The notes beneath the pieces are model-generated. The model was given only the letters and a program-made list of their open reading frames with translations, was not told where the DNA came from and ran no database searches. From an uncultured Victivallales bacterium (GTDB lineage: Bacteria; Verrucomicrobiota; Lentisphaeria; Oligosphaerales; JAFGRS01): a stretch of 34,493 bases of DNA. Made by a program: the position numbers and the translations under genes. How positions within the stretch are numbered: the first letter of the stretch is position 1; each line of letters opens with the position of its first letter. Below are positions 1 to 7,813 of the stretch, one piece after another. The DNA lies in NCBI GenBank assembly GCA_903837355.1, contig CAILUI010000404.1, forward strand, positions 1 through 34,493, written 5' to 3'.

Positions 1-56
1 AACACGGTCTGGTTTGTCGGATGCTTCGTTCATGCGCGGTGGTTAGGAGATAGCGA

Positions 57-1466
57 TCAGGCCCTTGCGAGCGCTTCGGCAGTGCCCTCGGCAGGGACCA
101 GATCCATCCCCAGTTGTCGGGCCCGGCGCTGCAGATTGCGGAGGGTGCGTTCTCGCTGGCGCTGGTCGTATTGCTGCGCCTCGATCTGGCGGTACTCGGT
201 ACGCGTGGACAGAACGTGGTAGTAGATGAGCGCCAGTTTGTGCGCCGTGGCCTTGACGGCGGGGCCGGCCCCGATGCGGACGCGCAGGCGTCGGTAGAAA
301 CTTCCCAACCAGGACAGGCTGTTGCTCAGACTGCTGGCCGCCTGTCGGAACATCTGCGCCGCACGATTCGAGGCGTGCCGACGGCCCTGACCGATGACCC
401 GGCCGCCGCTGACTTTCGGCGACGGACAAAGGTCGAGCCAGGAGGCGAAGTGCTTGGCCGTCTGCCAGCGACTCATGTCCAGCCCGGTCTCGGAGATCAG
501 CCCCTGGGCGGTGAGTTCCGCGATCCCCGGAATACGGGTCAGATCGACTCCGCAGAGCCGGTACAGATGGGTCCGCACGTCATACTCCGGCATGCTCTTG
601 CTTCTCGGTTTCCGCTTTTCGCCCGCCACCGCTGCGGGCAGCGCGGTGTCGGCACGTCCGGCCATCTGTTCCAGTTCGTTGCCGTAGCGCTCCACCTCCC
701 CGTCGCAGTCCCGCATCTGGTCCATGAAGAAGCGATAGGCCGCGAGCGCCTGCCGCAGCACAAACACATGCTCGGGCCGGTAATCGCCATGCAGGCACCT
801 GGCGATCTGCTCTGGGCTCTTGTGCGCCCGCGGGTCGGCCAACCGGGCCAGAGTCGCCGGGTCGTGCTCGCCGGCAAGGATCGCTTCTATGATCCGCATC
901 CCGCTCACTCCGGTCACATCCGACACCGCCGCGTCCAGCTGCACATTCATCTCCCGCATCGCTTTCTGCATGCGCTGGATCTGAGCGGCCTGCTCTCGAA
1001 CCAGGGTGGCACGGTGTCGCATGCAGGTCCGCAGCCGGCAGATCTCCGCCGTCGGCCGGAACGACGCCGATAGCAGCCCGCAGGCGTGCAGCTTCTGCAG
1101 CCACCGGCAGTCCAGCCGGTCGGTCTTGCGTCTGCCGGGCACATTCTTCACGTGCCGCGCGTTCACCAGGCAGGCCTCCAAACCGTGGTTCTCCAGGACT
1201 TGGAACAGCGGGATCCAATAGACCCCCGTGGACTCCATCGCCACCGTCCTCACACCGCGCTGCAGCAGCCACGTCGAGATCGCTTCCAGCTCCACCGTGT
1301 CCGTCCCGAACTTGCGCACCCGCTCCTGTTCGTTCTCTCCCGGCACACACACCCACATCTCCGACGCGCCCACATCGATGCCGGCCGCATCGGGGTTGAT
1401 GACCTCGAACAGCCCTTCCTTCGCCTGACCCCTGGCCAAGCCCTTCTTTGCGTGGCATGTTCCCAT
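57..1466 (-). CDS. IS110-family transposase (DEDD recombinase)
   Basis: Transposase of 469 residues that would catalyse excision and insertion of its own element. The N-terminal RuvC-like domain shows the family tetrad: Asp31 in GIDVGA, Glu78 in AMESTGVYW, and Asp116 and Asp119 in KTDRLDCRWLQKL. The C-terminal half has the IS116/IS110/IS902 domain (LTRIPGIAELTAQGL) followed by SNRAAQMFRQAASSLSNS, where the family's catalytic Ser lies. I chose the ATG at 1466 because AGGAG sits about 8 nt upstream; a start 13 codons earlier has no comparable site. IS110 elements usually lack terminal inverted repeats, so the element ends cannot be read here; the 56 bases beyond the stop may hold one end. The frame is intact, so the element may be active. 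A structured leader precedes it. Confidence 0.95.
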   Translation of the reverse strand: MGTCHAKKGLARGQAKEGLFEVINPDAAGIDVGASEMWVCVPGENEQERVRKFGTDTVELEAISTWLLQRGVRTVAMESTGVYWIPLFQVLENHGLEACLVNARHVKNVPGRRKTDRLDCRWLQKLHACGLLSASFRPTAEICRLRTCMRHRATLVREQAAQIQRMQKAMREMNVQLDAAVSDVTGVSGMRIIEAILAGEHDPATLARLADPRAHKSPEQIARCLHGDYRPEHVFVLRQALAAYRFFMDQMRDCDGEVERYGNELEQMAGRADTALPAAVAGEKRKPRSKSMPEYDVRTHLYRLCGVDLTRIPGIAELTAQGLISETGLDMSRWQTAKHFASWLDLCPSPKVSGGRVIGQGRRHASNRAAQMFRQAASSLSNSLSWLGSFYRRLRVRIGAGPAVKATAHKLALIYYHVLSTRTEYRQIEAQQYDQRQRERTLRNLQRRARQLGMDLVPAEGTAEALARA

Positions 1467-1519
1467 CGCGGTGACTCCTGCTGGTGGCTTCGGTTCTCGT
1501 GGCAATGAAAACCGTAGTT

Positions 1520-1645
1520 CGCTGACAGGAGCACCGCACTCGCTACAAGAGTTTCATCCTGACATGATCGGGCGGCACTGCGCCCGCTTGGTGCTGAAGG
1601 GGCGCGATAGGTGCACGGGGGGCTAGCGCGACCCTTCAGGCCGCA
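1520..1645 (-). ncRNA. Candidate IS110 bridge RNA or structured transposase leader
   Basis: The non-coding stretch upstream of the transposase folds into successive hairpins. In transcription order these are: a 13-bp stem with one G/U-type mismatch (1627-1639 with 1594-1606, 20-nt loop); a perfect 6-bp stem with 6-nt loop (1569-1586); and a two-tier stem-loop (outer 5 bp 1557-1561 with 1526-1530, inner 4 bp 1549-1552 with 1538-1541) enclosing an asymmetric internal loop. IS110 elements are known to encode a bridge RNA in the non-coding end before the transposase gene, with guide sequences in internal loops, so position and shape fit. The boundaries are guesses and no guide-to-target pairing could be tested. 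Alternatively it is only a structured 5' UTR. Confidence 0.4.
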
Positions 1646-1662
1646 CCGCGGCACCACGTTCA

Positions 1663-1682
1663 CCCAGGCCAAGCGGCCTGGG
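1663..1682 (-). terminator. Perfect 8-bp hairpin downstream of the rpiB-family operon
   Basis: CCCAGGCC, tetraloop AAGC, GGCCTGGG: a perfect 8-bp GC-rich stem 18 bp beyond the stop of the DUF6504-like gene on the minus strand. There is no T-run after it, so a classical intrinsic terminator is not shown. It could instead belong to the left end of the IS110 element. Confidence 0.35.
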
Positions 1683-1700
1683 CCAAGGGATGCCGGCCCT

Positions 1701-2129
1701 TCAGGCCTCCGAGCCACCAAGCACCAGGTTCCGTGGTGGCCGCTCGCCCGCCTCGGGGCGGCGGGGGCCCGCCGCATCTCCAGCGTCGCCCGGAGCGGCG
1801 CTGTCTGTTGCGGGCTCCGTGAAGCTGAGCAGCCACCAGCGCTTCTTGGCTTGCGTCGCGGTCCGTGCCTGGCGTTCGAAGTAGATCCGGGCCACCGCGC
1901 CGCTGGTCAGGCGGACTTCGTAGTGGTGCTTGCGCACGTACTGCTCGCCGCTGCCGCTATGGCACGGCGAGGTCTCACGCCAGGTGCGGAGCACGGCGTC
2001 GATCTGGTACGGCTTGCCGCGCCAGGTGAAGCAGCGCGGCAAGCCGGGCTCGCCGGCCGCCATGCGGGCGGTATCGAAGGTCGCCGGCTCCGGCCGGATG
2101 GGCTCGCTGACAAAGCGCTCGGCCGTCAT
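1701..2129 (-). CDS. Small DUF6504-like protein
   Basis: A 142-residue protein with no predicted enzymatic role. The core, about residues 30-90, contains FTWRGKPYQIDAVLRTWRE, then RKHHYEVRLTSGAVARIYFER and RWWLLSFTE. This pattern of short strands and aromatic residues recalls DUF6504, whose function I do not know. Residues after about 105 are low-complexity (Pro, Ala, Gly, Arg) and may be non-native, because the IS110 element lies just downstream. The ATG at 2129 lies 10 bp after the RpiB-family stop, so the two genes are probably co-transcribed; the longer frame upstream only overlaps the RpiB-family gene. No strong ribosome-binding site is visible. The family assignment is from memory of the motif. 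Confidence 0.7.
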   Translation of the reverse strand: MTAERFVSEPIRPEPATFDTARMAAGEPGLPRCFTWRGKPYQIDAVLRTWRETSPCHSGSGEQYVRKHHYEVRLTSGAVARIYFERQARTATQAKKRWWLLSFTEPATDSAAPGDAGDAAGPRRPEAGERPPRNLVLGGSEA

Positions 2130-2139
2130 GGTGACCCGG

Positions 2140-2643
2140 TCAGGTTGGGGTGGATGCGGCCAGCCAGTCGGGGGCAGCGATACGGGACTCGAGCTGGCGC
2201 ACCGCCTGGTGCCAGCCGCGGATCTCAGCCGCCAGCGCCGGTTCGATGCCCTGCAGAAACTCGGTGGTGAGGAAGACCTTGGCAACCTGCTCGGCGACAA
2301 AGGCTGTGGTCATGAACTCGCCCATGGCCAGGACGTTGGCGTTGTTCAGGATACGACTCTTCTCTGCGGCAAACACGTTCTCGCAGAGGGCGCAGGAGAT
2401 GCCTGGGAAGCGGTTCGCCACCATCGACACTCCCATCCCGGTGCCACAGAGGACAAGGCCGCGACTCCCGGGATGGGCCGCGACACCGACCGCCACGCGA
2501 CGCGCAATCTCGTAGTAGGGGATGCGCTCGCCGCCGGGGACATTCACCTCGCTGACCTCATGCCCCCAGGTCCGGCAGCAGCCGGCGAGATGCCGGTGCA
2601 GGTTCCCGGCCCACGGATCGCTACCGATGTAAAGTGTTGCCAT
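2140..2643 (-). CDS. RpiB/LacA/LacB-family sugar-phosphate isomerase
   Basis: A 167-residue cytoplasmic aldose-ketose isomerase family member, close to the usual length of about 150. The family signatures are GSD near the N-terminus, VLCGTGMGVSMVANRFPGI with Cys66 (the catalytic base position in E. coli RpiB), and NNANVLAMGE. Two expected residues are missing. The DHAG motif reads D-P-W-A-G, so its His is lost, and the REHNDAN segment reads RILNNAN, so the ring-opening His becomes Leu. It may therefore act on a sugar phosphate other than ribose 5-phosphate. It lies 15 bp after the sialidase-like gene and 10 bp before the DUF6504-like gene, which suggests a catabolic operon. Family membership is firm; the substrate is unknown. 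Confidence 0.88.
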   Translation of the reverse strand: MATLYIGSDPWAGNLHRHLAGCCRTWGHEVSEVNVPGGERIPYYEIARRVAVGVAAHPGSRGLVLCGTGMGVSMVANRFPGISCALCENVFAAEKSRILNNANVLAMGEFMTTAFVAEQVAKVFLTTEFLQGIEPALAAEIRGWHQAVRQLESRIAAPDWLAASTPT

Positions 2644-2658
2644 CGCAATACTCCTCAG

Positions 2659-3744
2659 TTACCGCTCCAGACGACGGATGCAACTGTCCTGCAGGACGCC
2701 GCTACCGCGGCCACCGCAACAGTAAGCCAGCAGGATAGCGTCCGCCGTGAAATGCACTGCAATGTAGCAGAATCCCCGCGCCGGGTCATCCTCGAGCACT
2801 TGGGCGCGCTCCCAGGTGGCCCCCTCATCCCGGCTCCAGGCGATGACCAGCGGCGTCCGGCCCCAGGAACTCGGCTCGGGCTCCGGCAAGCCCCAACGGC
2901 CGCTGCGGTCGTTCCACACCGCCACCAGTTCGCCGCTCCAGGGATCGCGTTTCATGGAGAGCGGTGAGGCGGGGGCCTGGAAGGCGCTGGGTTCGGGCCA
3001 GGTCCAGTTCAGGCCACCGTCGCTGGAGAAACTCTGCCACTGGCAGCCGGTATCGGTGCGGAACCAGGCCCACAGACGGCCGTCGGCCAGTTCCACCACG
3101 CCCGGCTCCTGTAGCCCGGTACCGCTGCGCACCGGCAACAGCAGCGCCTCCGGTGCTTCCGACCAGGTGGCGCCCTGGTCGTCGCTGTAGTAGAACACCG
3201 CGAGCGCTCGCGCGTCCTGGCTGATGCCGGACGCATCCTCGACGAAACCGCCCAGGCGGGCGCAGCGTGGCCGGTGGTAGGCCGCCGGCAGCACCAAGCG
3301 GCCGCGGCGCAGGGCCACCACCCGGTCGTTGTTCAGCACGAAGTAGCCCGGTACCGGAATGCAGCGCGAGGACGCCGACCAGGTCTCCCCCTCGTCCAGC
3401 GAGGTCCGTAGGTACGGGATGCAGGAGTTGGCGCCATCCTTGCGCAGGTTGAACAGTGCCAGCCGTCCATCGGCCAGGCGCAGCAGGCTGACACTCATGA
3501 CGTTGAGCGCGCCATCGTTCGAGATCAGCAGGTGCTCCGCGCTGGACCAGGTGCGGCCGCCGTCGACGGAGGTCCGCCCAACGATGTCGGCGGTGGCATG
3601 GTCGCTCCAACTCTCGCCCCGGTAGCGGGTGTAGGCATAGAGGATGCTGCCATCGCGCCGGTCGATGAAGGCGCCCTCGGAGTTCCGCGGGTTCCCCGGA
3701 CCATGGTTCAGGATGGCTACGATGGGGGCTGTCGCAAGGCTCAT
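2659..3744 (-). CDS. Sialidase-like BNR/Asp-box protein
   Basis: A 361-residue predicted six-bladed beta-propeller of the sialidase superfamily. At least five Asp-box repeats are visible: SVDGGRTWS, SLDEGETWS, SDDQGATWS, SSDGGLNWT and SRDEGATWE. No signal peptide is evident from the chosen ATG (3744), so the protein may be cytoplasmic; upstream residues in the longer frame do not look secretory. The start is supported by GGGAGA about 8 nt upstream. I could not find the F/YRIP motif of true sialidases or assign the Arg triad, so neuraminidase activity is not shown. Many such proteins in saccharolytic environmental bacteria are of unknown substrate. It heads the unit with the RpiB-family isomerase. 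A possible -10 hexamer TATAGT lies at 3800-3805, with no good -35. Confidence 0.85.
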   Translation of the reverse strand: MSLATAPIVAILNHGPGNPRNSEGAFIDRRDGSILYAYTRYRGESWSDHATADIVGRTSVDGGRTWSSAEHLLISNDGALNVMSVSLLRLADGRLALFNLRKDGANSCIPYLRTSLDEGETWSASSRCIPVPGYFVLNNDRVVALRRGRLVLPAAYHRPRCARLGGFVEDASGISQDARALAVFYYSDDQGATWSEAPEALLLPVRSGTGLQEPGVVELADGRLWAWFRTDTGCQWQSFSSDGGLNWTWPEPSAFQAPASPLSMKRDPWSGELVAVWNDRSGRWGLPEPEPSSWGRTPLVIAWSRDEGATWERAQVLEDDPARGFCYIAVHFTADAILLAYCCGGRGSGVLQDSCIRRLER

Positions 3745-4207
<463 letters not shown>

Positions 4208-4969
4208 TCACAGCCAAGCGCACAAGCGCTCGGCCAGACTGACGGCGCACCAGGTGGCCGCCAGAGCCGCCAGGATATCCATCGTATAGTGCGCCCGCAG
4301 TGTCAGCACGGTCGCCACCTCGGCCAGGGCCACGGCGGCGGCGGCGGCCCCGAGCCACCACGGGCCCATTCTGGCCACCTCGATGGCGCCCAGAGCCGCC
4401 ACGGCCGTGTGCCCGGAGAAGAAGAAGTCATTGCCCACGCCATAGGTAACCAACAGCGATGGGAACCCAGGATGGCGCCAGATCATCCCTGGCGGCGTCG
4501 GCAGGGCACAGAGGGCTTGGCAAAGCTGCCGCAGCGCGAACAGGATCAGCAGGGCGACAACGGGCCGCAACGACGGGCCGAAGATCCCGGCGGCAATGAG
4601 GAAGACGCCGAACAGGTCGATGAAGGCCGAACTGACGATCAGCAGCGCCTGGGCGGCGCGCGGCGTGGACGCCAGATAGCGATGCAGCGGCGCCGACAGG
4701 TCGTGGATCAGGTCGTGGATGGCGTCCGCGTGCAGGCCGCGGCTCGCAATCAGGGCTTGGCTCCAGAACCAGCCCAGCAGCGCCAGTGCCACGAGGCCCG
4801 CTCTGAGTCCATAGCGCGCCCAGGCCCGGCCTGGAGCGGCCACTTCCGGACGCGAGAGCAGAAAGACCAGGAAGCCAAGGGCGGCAAGCAGGGCCGCCAG
4901 GCCGACGACCCTGAGCAGGATCCGGCCGGTGCGGGAGCCCCCTGGACGAGTGCTGGCGGCGGCATTCAT
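4208..4969 (-). CDS. PAP2-like membrane phosphatase
   Basis: A 253-residue integral membrane protein with about six hydrophobic segments. The C-terminal part shows the PAP2 signatures NDFFFSGHTAVAALGA (with the catalytic His of the SGH motif) and LRAHYTMDILAALAA (HYTxD, second His and Asp). This spacing is that of the PAP2_3 or sphingomyelin-synthase-like branch. The family hydrolyses lipid phosphates or transfers phosphocholine-type head groups at the membrane; the substrate here is unknown. Its ATG overlaps the stop of the upstream acyltransferase by 4 bp, indicating translational coupling, so a shared role in lipid synthesis or remodelling is likely. Confidence 0.85.
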   Translation of the reverse strand: MNAAASTRPGGSRTGRILLRVVGLAALLAALGFLVFLLSRPEVAAPGRAWARYGLRAGLVALALLGWFWSQALIASRGLHADAIHDLIHDLSAPLHRYLASTPRAAQALLIVSSAFIDLFGVFLIAAGIFGPSLRPVVALLILFALRQLCQALCALPTPPGMIWRHPGFPSLLVTYGVGNDFFFSGHTAVAALGAIEVARMGPWWLGAAAAAVALAEVATVLTLRAHYTMDILAALAATWCAVSLAERLCAWL

Positions 4970-6183
4970 CCTGGCACGCTCCTGGGACGCTGCGTCTCCC
5001 GCAGGCGACCGAGCATGGCCTCGAGGTGCTCACGAAGGCTGATCATCAGCGGGTCCGTCTCGGCGCCGCGCTCGCGCCCCGGAGGAACCTCGAGCGCCGC
5101 GCCGACCGCCACCCGCGCGTGCAGCGGCCGGTGGATGCGTGCCTGGTCGGTGAGGTCCTCCTCGAAGCGCTCGACGGTCTCCAGCAACTGCTCAGGCGTG
5201 GGGTCGACGGCGACGTAGTCCGGCGGGTAACAGGCGACCTGCTGCGCCAGGTAGAGATCCGCCAACTGCCGCCAGCGGCGGGCGCGTTCGGCCTCCGGAA
5301 TCTCGCCCGCCACCAGGTCAGGCAGGATCGCCGCCCGCAAGCCTTTGACGCGGGCCACGACGTCACCACCACGGCGCCCCTTCAGCCACTCGACCTCCAG
5401 CGGTCCGAGCAGACGGTCAATAAGTCCAGCCAGGCGCGACGCCAGCGGGCCGGCCTGCGGCTGGCCGAAGTACTCGATCTCCTTCAGCGTCAGCAGCGCC
5501 ACGCCGAGTTTGGCGATCCGGTCGAGCAGGGGCTCGCCGGCGCGCGAGCGCCACGATAGCCGCCGCTCGGTTTCCTCGAGGACCGGCGCCAGCGTCGCCG
5601 CCAGGTCGCCAAGGAAGGCGTAACGGATGGCCACGGGGTGCACCACCACCTTGCCGGGTGGAGTCAGGCCGGCACGCTGTTTGGCAGCGCTGCGGGCCAT
5701 GAAAGCCGTGCCCTCCATCAGATGCCGCAGACGGTCGTTACTGCGGGTGATGAAACCTTCCGGGAAGACCACCAGAGGGCGCTTGGCCTCGGTCAGGATA
5801 CGGACAGCGCACTTCAGGGCCTCGCGGTCCAGGCCTTCGCGGTAGACGCTGAAGACCCCCAGTCGCGGCAGCAGCCAGGCCTGCAAGCGGCTCTGCATGA
5901 AGAGGTGCCAGCTCGCCATGGTGTAGAAGGGGCACGACACTTCCTGCCCCAGGCGACCGAGCACCATCGGGTCACACGGCCGGCAGTGGTTGGGGGTCAG
6001 CAGGATCCCGTGCCCGGCCTGCAGCGAGGCGCGCAGGGACTCGGCACCGAGGATCTCGACGCGCTCGACGCCGTGGACCGTCCTGAGGTAACGCCCCAGG
6101 TACAGGCGGATCAGCATGGGCGTGAGCCAGGCCCGTTGCGGCGGGACAAAGCGGTACGGCTTGTCGATGATGATGTTCTGCAC
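4966..6183 (-). CDS. PlsC-type 1-acyl-glycerol-phosphate acyltransferase
   Basis: A 405-residue protein that would transfer an acyl chain to a lipid acceptor. Motif I is NHCRPCD (the HX4D catalytic pair) and motif III is VVFPEGFITRSND (FPEG). The family domain is about the first 220 residues from the chosen start; the remaining ~180 residues, rich in Arg, Leu and Glu, are an extension of unknown role. The open frame continues 71 codons upstream, but those residues come from the palindromic repeat region and look non-coding. I chose the GTG at 6183, which directly precedes QNIIIDKPYRFVPP. A run of nine G on the coding strand just upstream would be its only ribosome-binding site. It overlaps the PAP2-like gene by 4 bp. 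Confidence 0.85.
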   Translation of the reverse strand: MQNIIIDKPYRFVPPQRAWLTPMLIRLYLGRYLRTVHGVERVEILGAESLRASLQAGHGILLTPNHCRPCDPMVLGRLGQEVSCPFYTMASWHLFMQSRLQAWLLPRLGVFSVYREGLDREALKCAVRILTEAKRPLVVFPEGFITRSNDRLRHLMEGTAFMARSAAKQRAGLTPPGKVVVHPVAIRYAFLGDLAATLAPVLEETERRLSWRSRAGEPLLDRIAKLGVALLTLKEIEYFGQPQAGPLASRLAGLIDRLLGPLEVEWLKGRRGGDVVARVKGLRAAILPDLVAGEIPEAERARRWRQLADLYLAQQVACYPPDYVAVDPTPEQLLETVERFEEDLTDQARIHRPLHARVAVGAALEVPPGRERGAETDPLMISLREHLEAMLGRLRETQRPRSVPG

Positions 6184-6190
6184 GCCGCCG

Positions 6191-6199
6191 CCCCCCCCC
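6191..6199. repeat. Nine-C homopolymer before the acyltransferase start
   Basis: A C9 run (G9 on the coding strand) ends about 7 nt upstream of the acyltransferase GTG, where the ribosome-binding site should be. Long G/C runs are prone to slippage, so its length could vary and alter translation. Confidence 0.7.
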
Positions 6200-6226
6200 G
6201 CACCCGCCTGTCGGCGCCAGCTCACG

Positions 6227-6368
6227 CCACGCCAAGCTGCGTCAAGCCGCAGACACTCCAAAGCGTGGCCTCGCGGCCAGCGCGGTATGGCACCGAGTCC
6301 CGGCCAGGACGGGACTCCTTGGACTGCGGCGGCTGGACGCCGCTTTCGGGCGGGCAGCACCCGCCCTA
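6227..6368. repeat. BIME/REP-like cluster of palindromes
   Basis: Three imperfectly related palindromes stand in one 142-bp block. The first is 6227-6268: outer CCACGC/GCGTGG and inner CTGCG/CGCAG around TCAAGC. The second is 6326-6343: GCGGC/GCCGC. The third is 6348-6366: GGGCGGG, CAGCA, CCCGCCC, a perfect 7-bp stem. The second, read on the minus strand (AAAGCGGCGTCCAGCCGC), is a diverged copy of the first (CAAGCTGCGTCAAGCCGC), so the block contains two related units in opposite orientation, as in REP/BIME elements. The third starts at the GH4 stop codon and may also end that transcript. From memory, similar units are scattered through some PVC-group genomes. Confidence 0.7.
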
Positions 6369-7799
6369 CGGGCTTGACCTTGGCGCGGATGCGCATCCAC
6401 AGGCAGTCTGTGGCTGCACACGCCGGGCCTTGCCGTAGAACTGCGGCAGGAGATCGCGCGAAGCCGCCAACAACTCGTCGAGCATGGCCTCGGCCTGGTC
6501 GGGCAGGATCGCCATCTCGTCCAGCATCAGGGCCTGGAGCGCCAGGTTGCGGTCGCCCTGAACGCCGGCATCCGCGACAAACTCGTGCCAGGCAAAGCGC
6601 TTCTCCAGAAGGCCTTTGAGATGCAACGGCGCCTCCCCCATCTGCAGGCCGCGCAGACCGCAGGAGTCGGTGACCGCCTCGACCTCAACTTCGGCGGTCG
6701 CCGGCAGGTTGGGGATGCAGCCCTGATTGGCGAGGTTGGCGACGCAGACCTGTCGCCGCCCGCTGGCGATGGCCCCGAGGATGTTGGCGATGCCTTCGCC
6801 GGTGAGCGTGTCGGAGACCTGGGTGTGCGGCTGGGTCGCATCGAGCAAGCGCTGATACTCCTGGAAGAAGAGGCGGCTGACCTCGGGCGACACCGGCTCG
6901 GGGCCGGTGAGCGCAGACGGGGTCACGGGGAAGTGCTCGCGGGCCTCCTGGGCCAGGTGCGCCGGTAGATCCTCCAGGCCGCGTTTCATCTGCGCCAGGA
7001 AGGGGTAGAACTCCACGATGTGGTCGTCGGGAGTGTAGAGGATGCGGTGACCGTAGATCGCGGAGAGCTTCGCGCTGATGGGGGCGCGCTCGGGGGCGGT
7101 GCGGGCCGCCAGGCGCCGCCGCAACTCCGGGGTCAGGTCCTGGCCCTGGCGGGCGAGGCGCGTGACCCAGTAGTAATGGTTGGTGCCGATCCAGACGCAA
7201 TCGAGCTCATGCGGGGGCAGTTCCAGGATGCGGGCCAGTTCGACGATGCCGCCCTGCACGCCATGGCACACCCCGACCACCTTGATGCTGCTGTACTTGC
7301 GCAGGGCTCGGCAGAGGATGGCCATCGGATTGGAGTGGTTGAACAGGATCGCGTTCGGGCAACGCCGTTCCATCTCCCGGCAGATCGTGATGTAGGCCGG
7401 AATCGAGCGGAAGGCCATCATCATGGCGCCCGGACCGCCGGTGTCGGCAATGATCTGCTGAATGCCGTACTTGGCGCTGATCAGCACATCGGCGTTGTGG
7501 TAGTAGGAGGCGTAGACGTTGGGCGTGATGCCAGCGCCACTGCCGCCGATGGAGGCGAGGGCGAAGTCGGCGCCTTCGACCGCGTCCGCCAGACCGCTGG
7601 CCACGCGGACGTTGACGCCGGTGCCGGCAACCTCCGCCAGGCGTCGGCCCATGGCCATCATGCGCCGGGCCTTCTCCTTTACTAGATCATACAGCACAAG
7701 TTCCGAGCCGGCCAGTTCCGTGCTCACCACCAGGTCGGCAATGGCGCGTGGGAAATAGAGGCTGCCGGCACCGAGACAAGCGATTTTCCTGGACGCCAT
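6366..7799 (-). CDS. Glycoside hydrolase family 4 enzyme
   Basis: A 477-residue cytoplasmic NAD- and Mn-dependent glycosidase that works by oxidation, elimination and reduction. The Rossmann start is KIACLGAGSLYFPRAI. Further motifs are DTGGPGAMM (119-127), FNHSNPM (153-159), GVCHGV (C178, H179) and GTNHYYW (His208). Cys178 and His208 are the expected metal ligands. In GH4 the four residues after the Gly-Val discriminate substrates, and CHGx is the pattern reported for alpha-glucuronidases, so a uronic acid glycoside is a reasonable guess. ATG 7799 has AAGGGG upstream. The gene follows the oxidoreductase by 14 bp. Its last ~15 residues are Arg/Ala/Ser/Pro-rich, and the stop falls at the edge of the palindromic repeat cluster, so the native tail may have been replaced by repeat DNA. 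Confidence 0.92.
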   Translation of the reverse strand: MASRKIACLGAGSLYFPRAIADLVVSTELAGSELVLYDLVKEKARRMMAMGRRLAEVAGTGVNVRVASGLADAVEGADFALASIGGSGAGITPNVYASYYHNADVLISAKYGIQQIIADTGGPGAMMMAFRSIPAYITICREMERRCPNAILFNHSNPMAILCRALRKYSSIKVVGVCHGVQGGIVELARILELPPHELDCVWIGTNHYYWVTRLARQGQDLTPELRRRLAARTAPERAPISAKLSAIYGHRILYTPDDHIVEFYPFLAQMKRGLEDLPAHLAQEAREHFPVTPSALTGPEPVSPEVSRLFFQEYQRLLDATQPHTQVSDTLTGEGIANILGAIASGRRQVCVANLANQGCIPNLPATAEVEVEAVTDSCGLRGLQMGEAPLHLKGLLEKRFAWHEFVADAGVQGDRNLALQALMLDEMAILPDQAEAMLDELLAASRDLLPQFYGKARRVQPQTACGCASAPRSSP

Positions 7800-7813
7800 A
7801 GAGCCCCCCTTGG

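Noticed and set aside
6184..6396. Longer N-terminus for the acyltransferase
   Set aside because: The extra 71 codons are read from the palindromic repeat and the end of GH4; family similarity begins only after the GTG at 6183.
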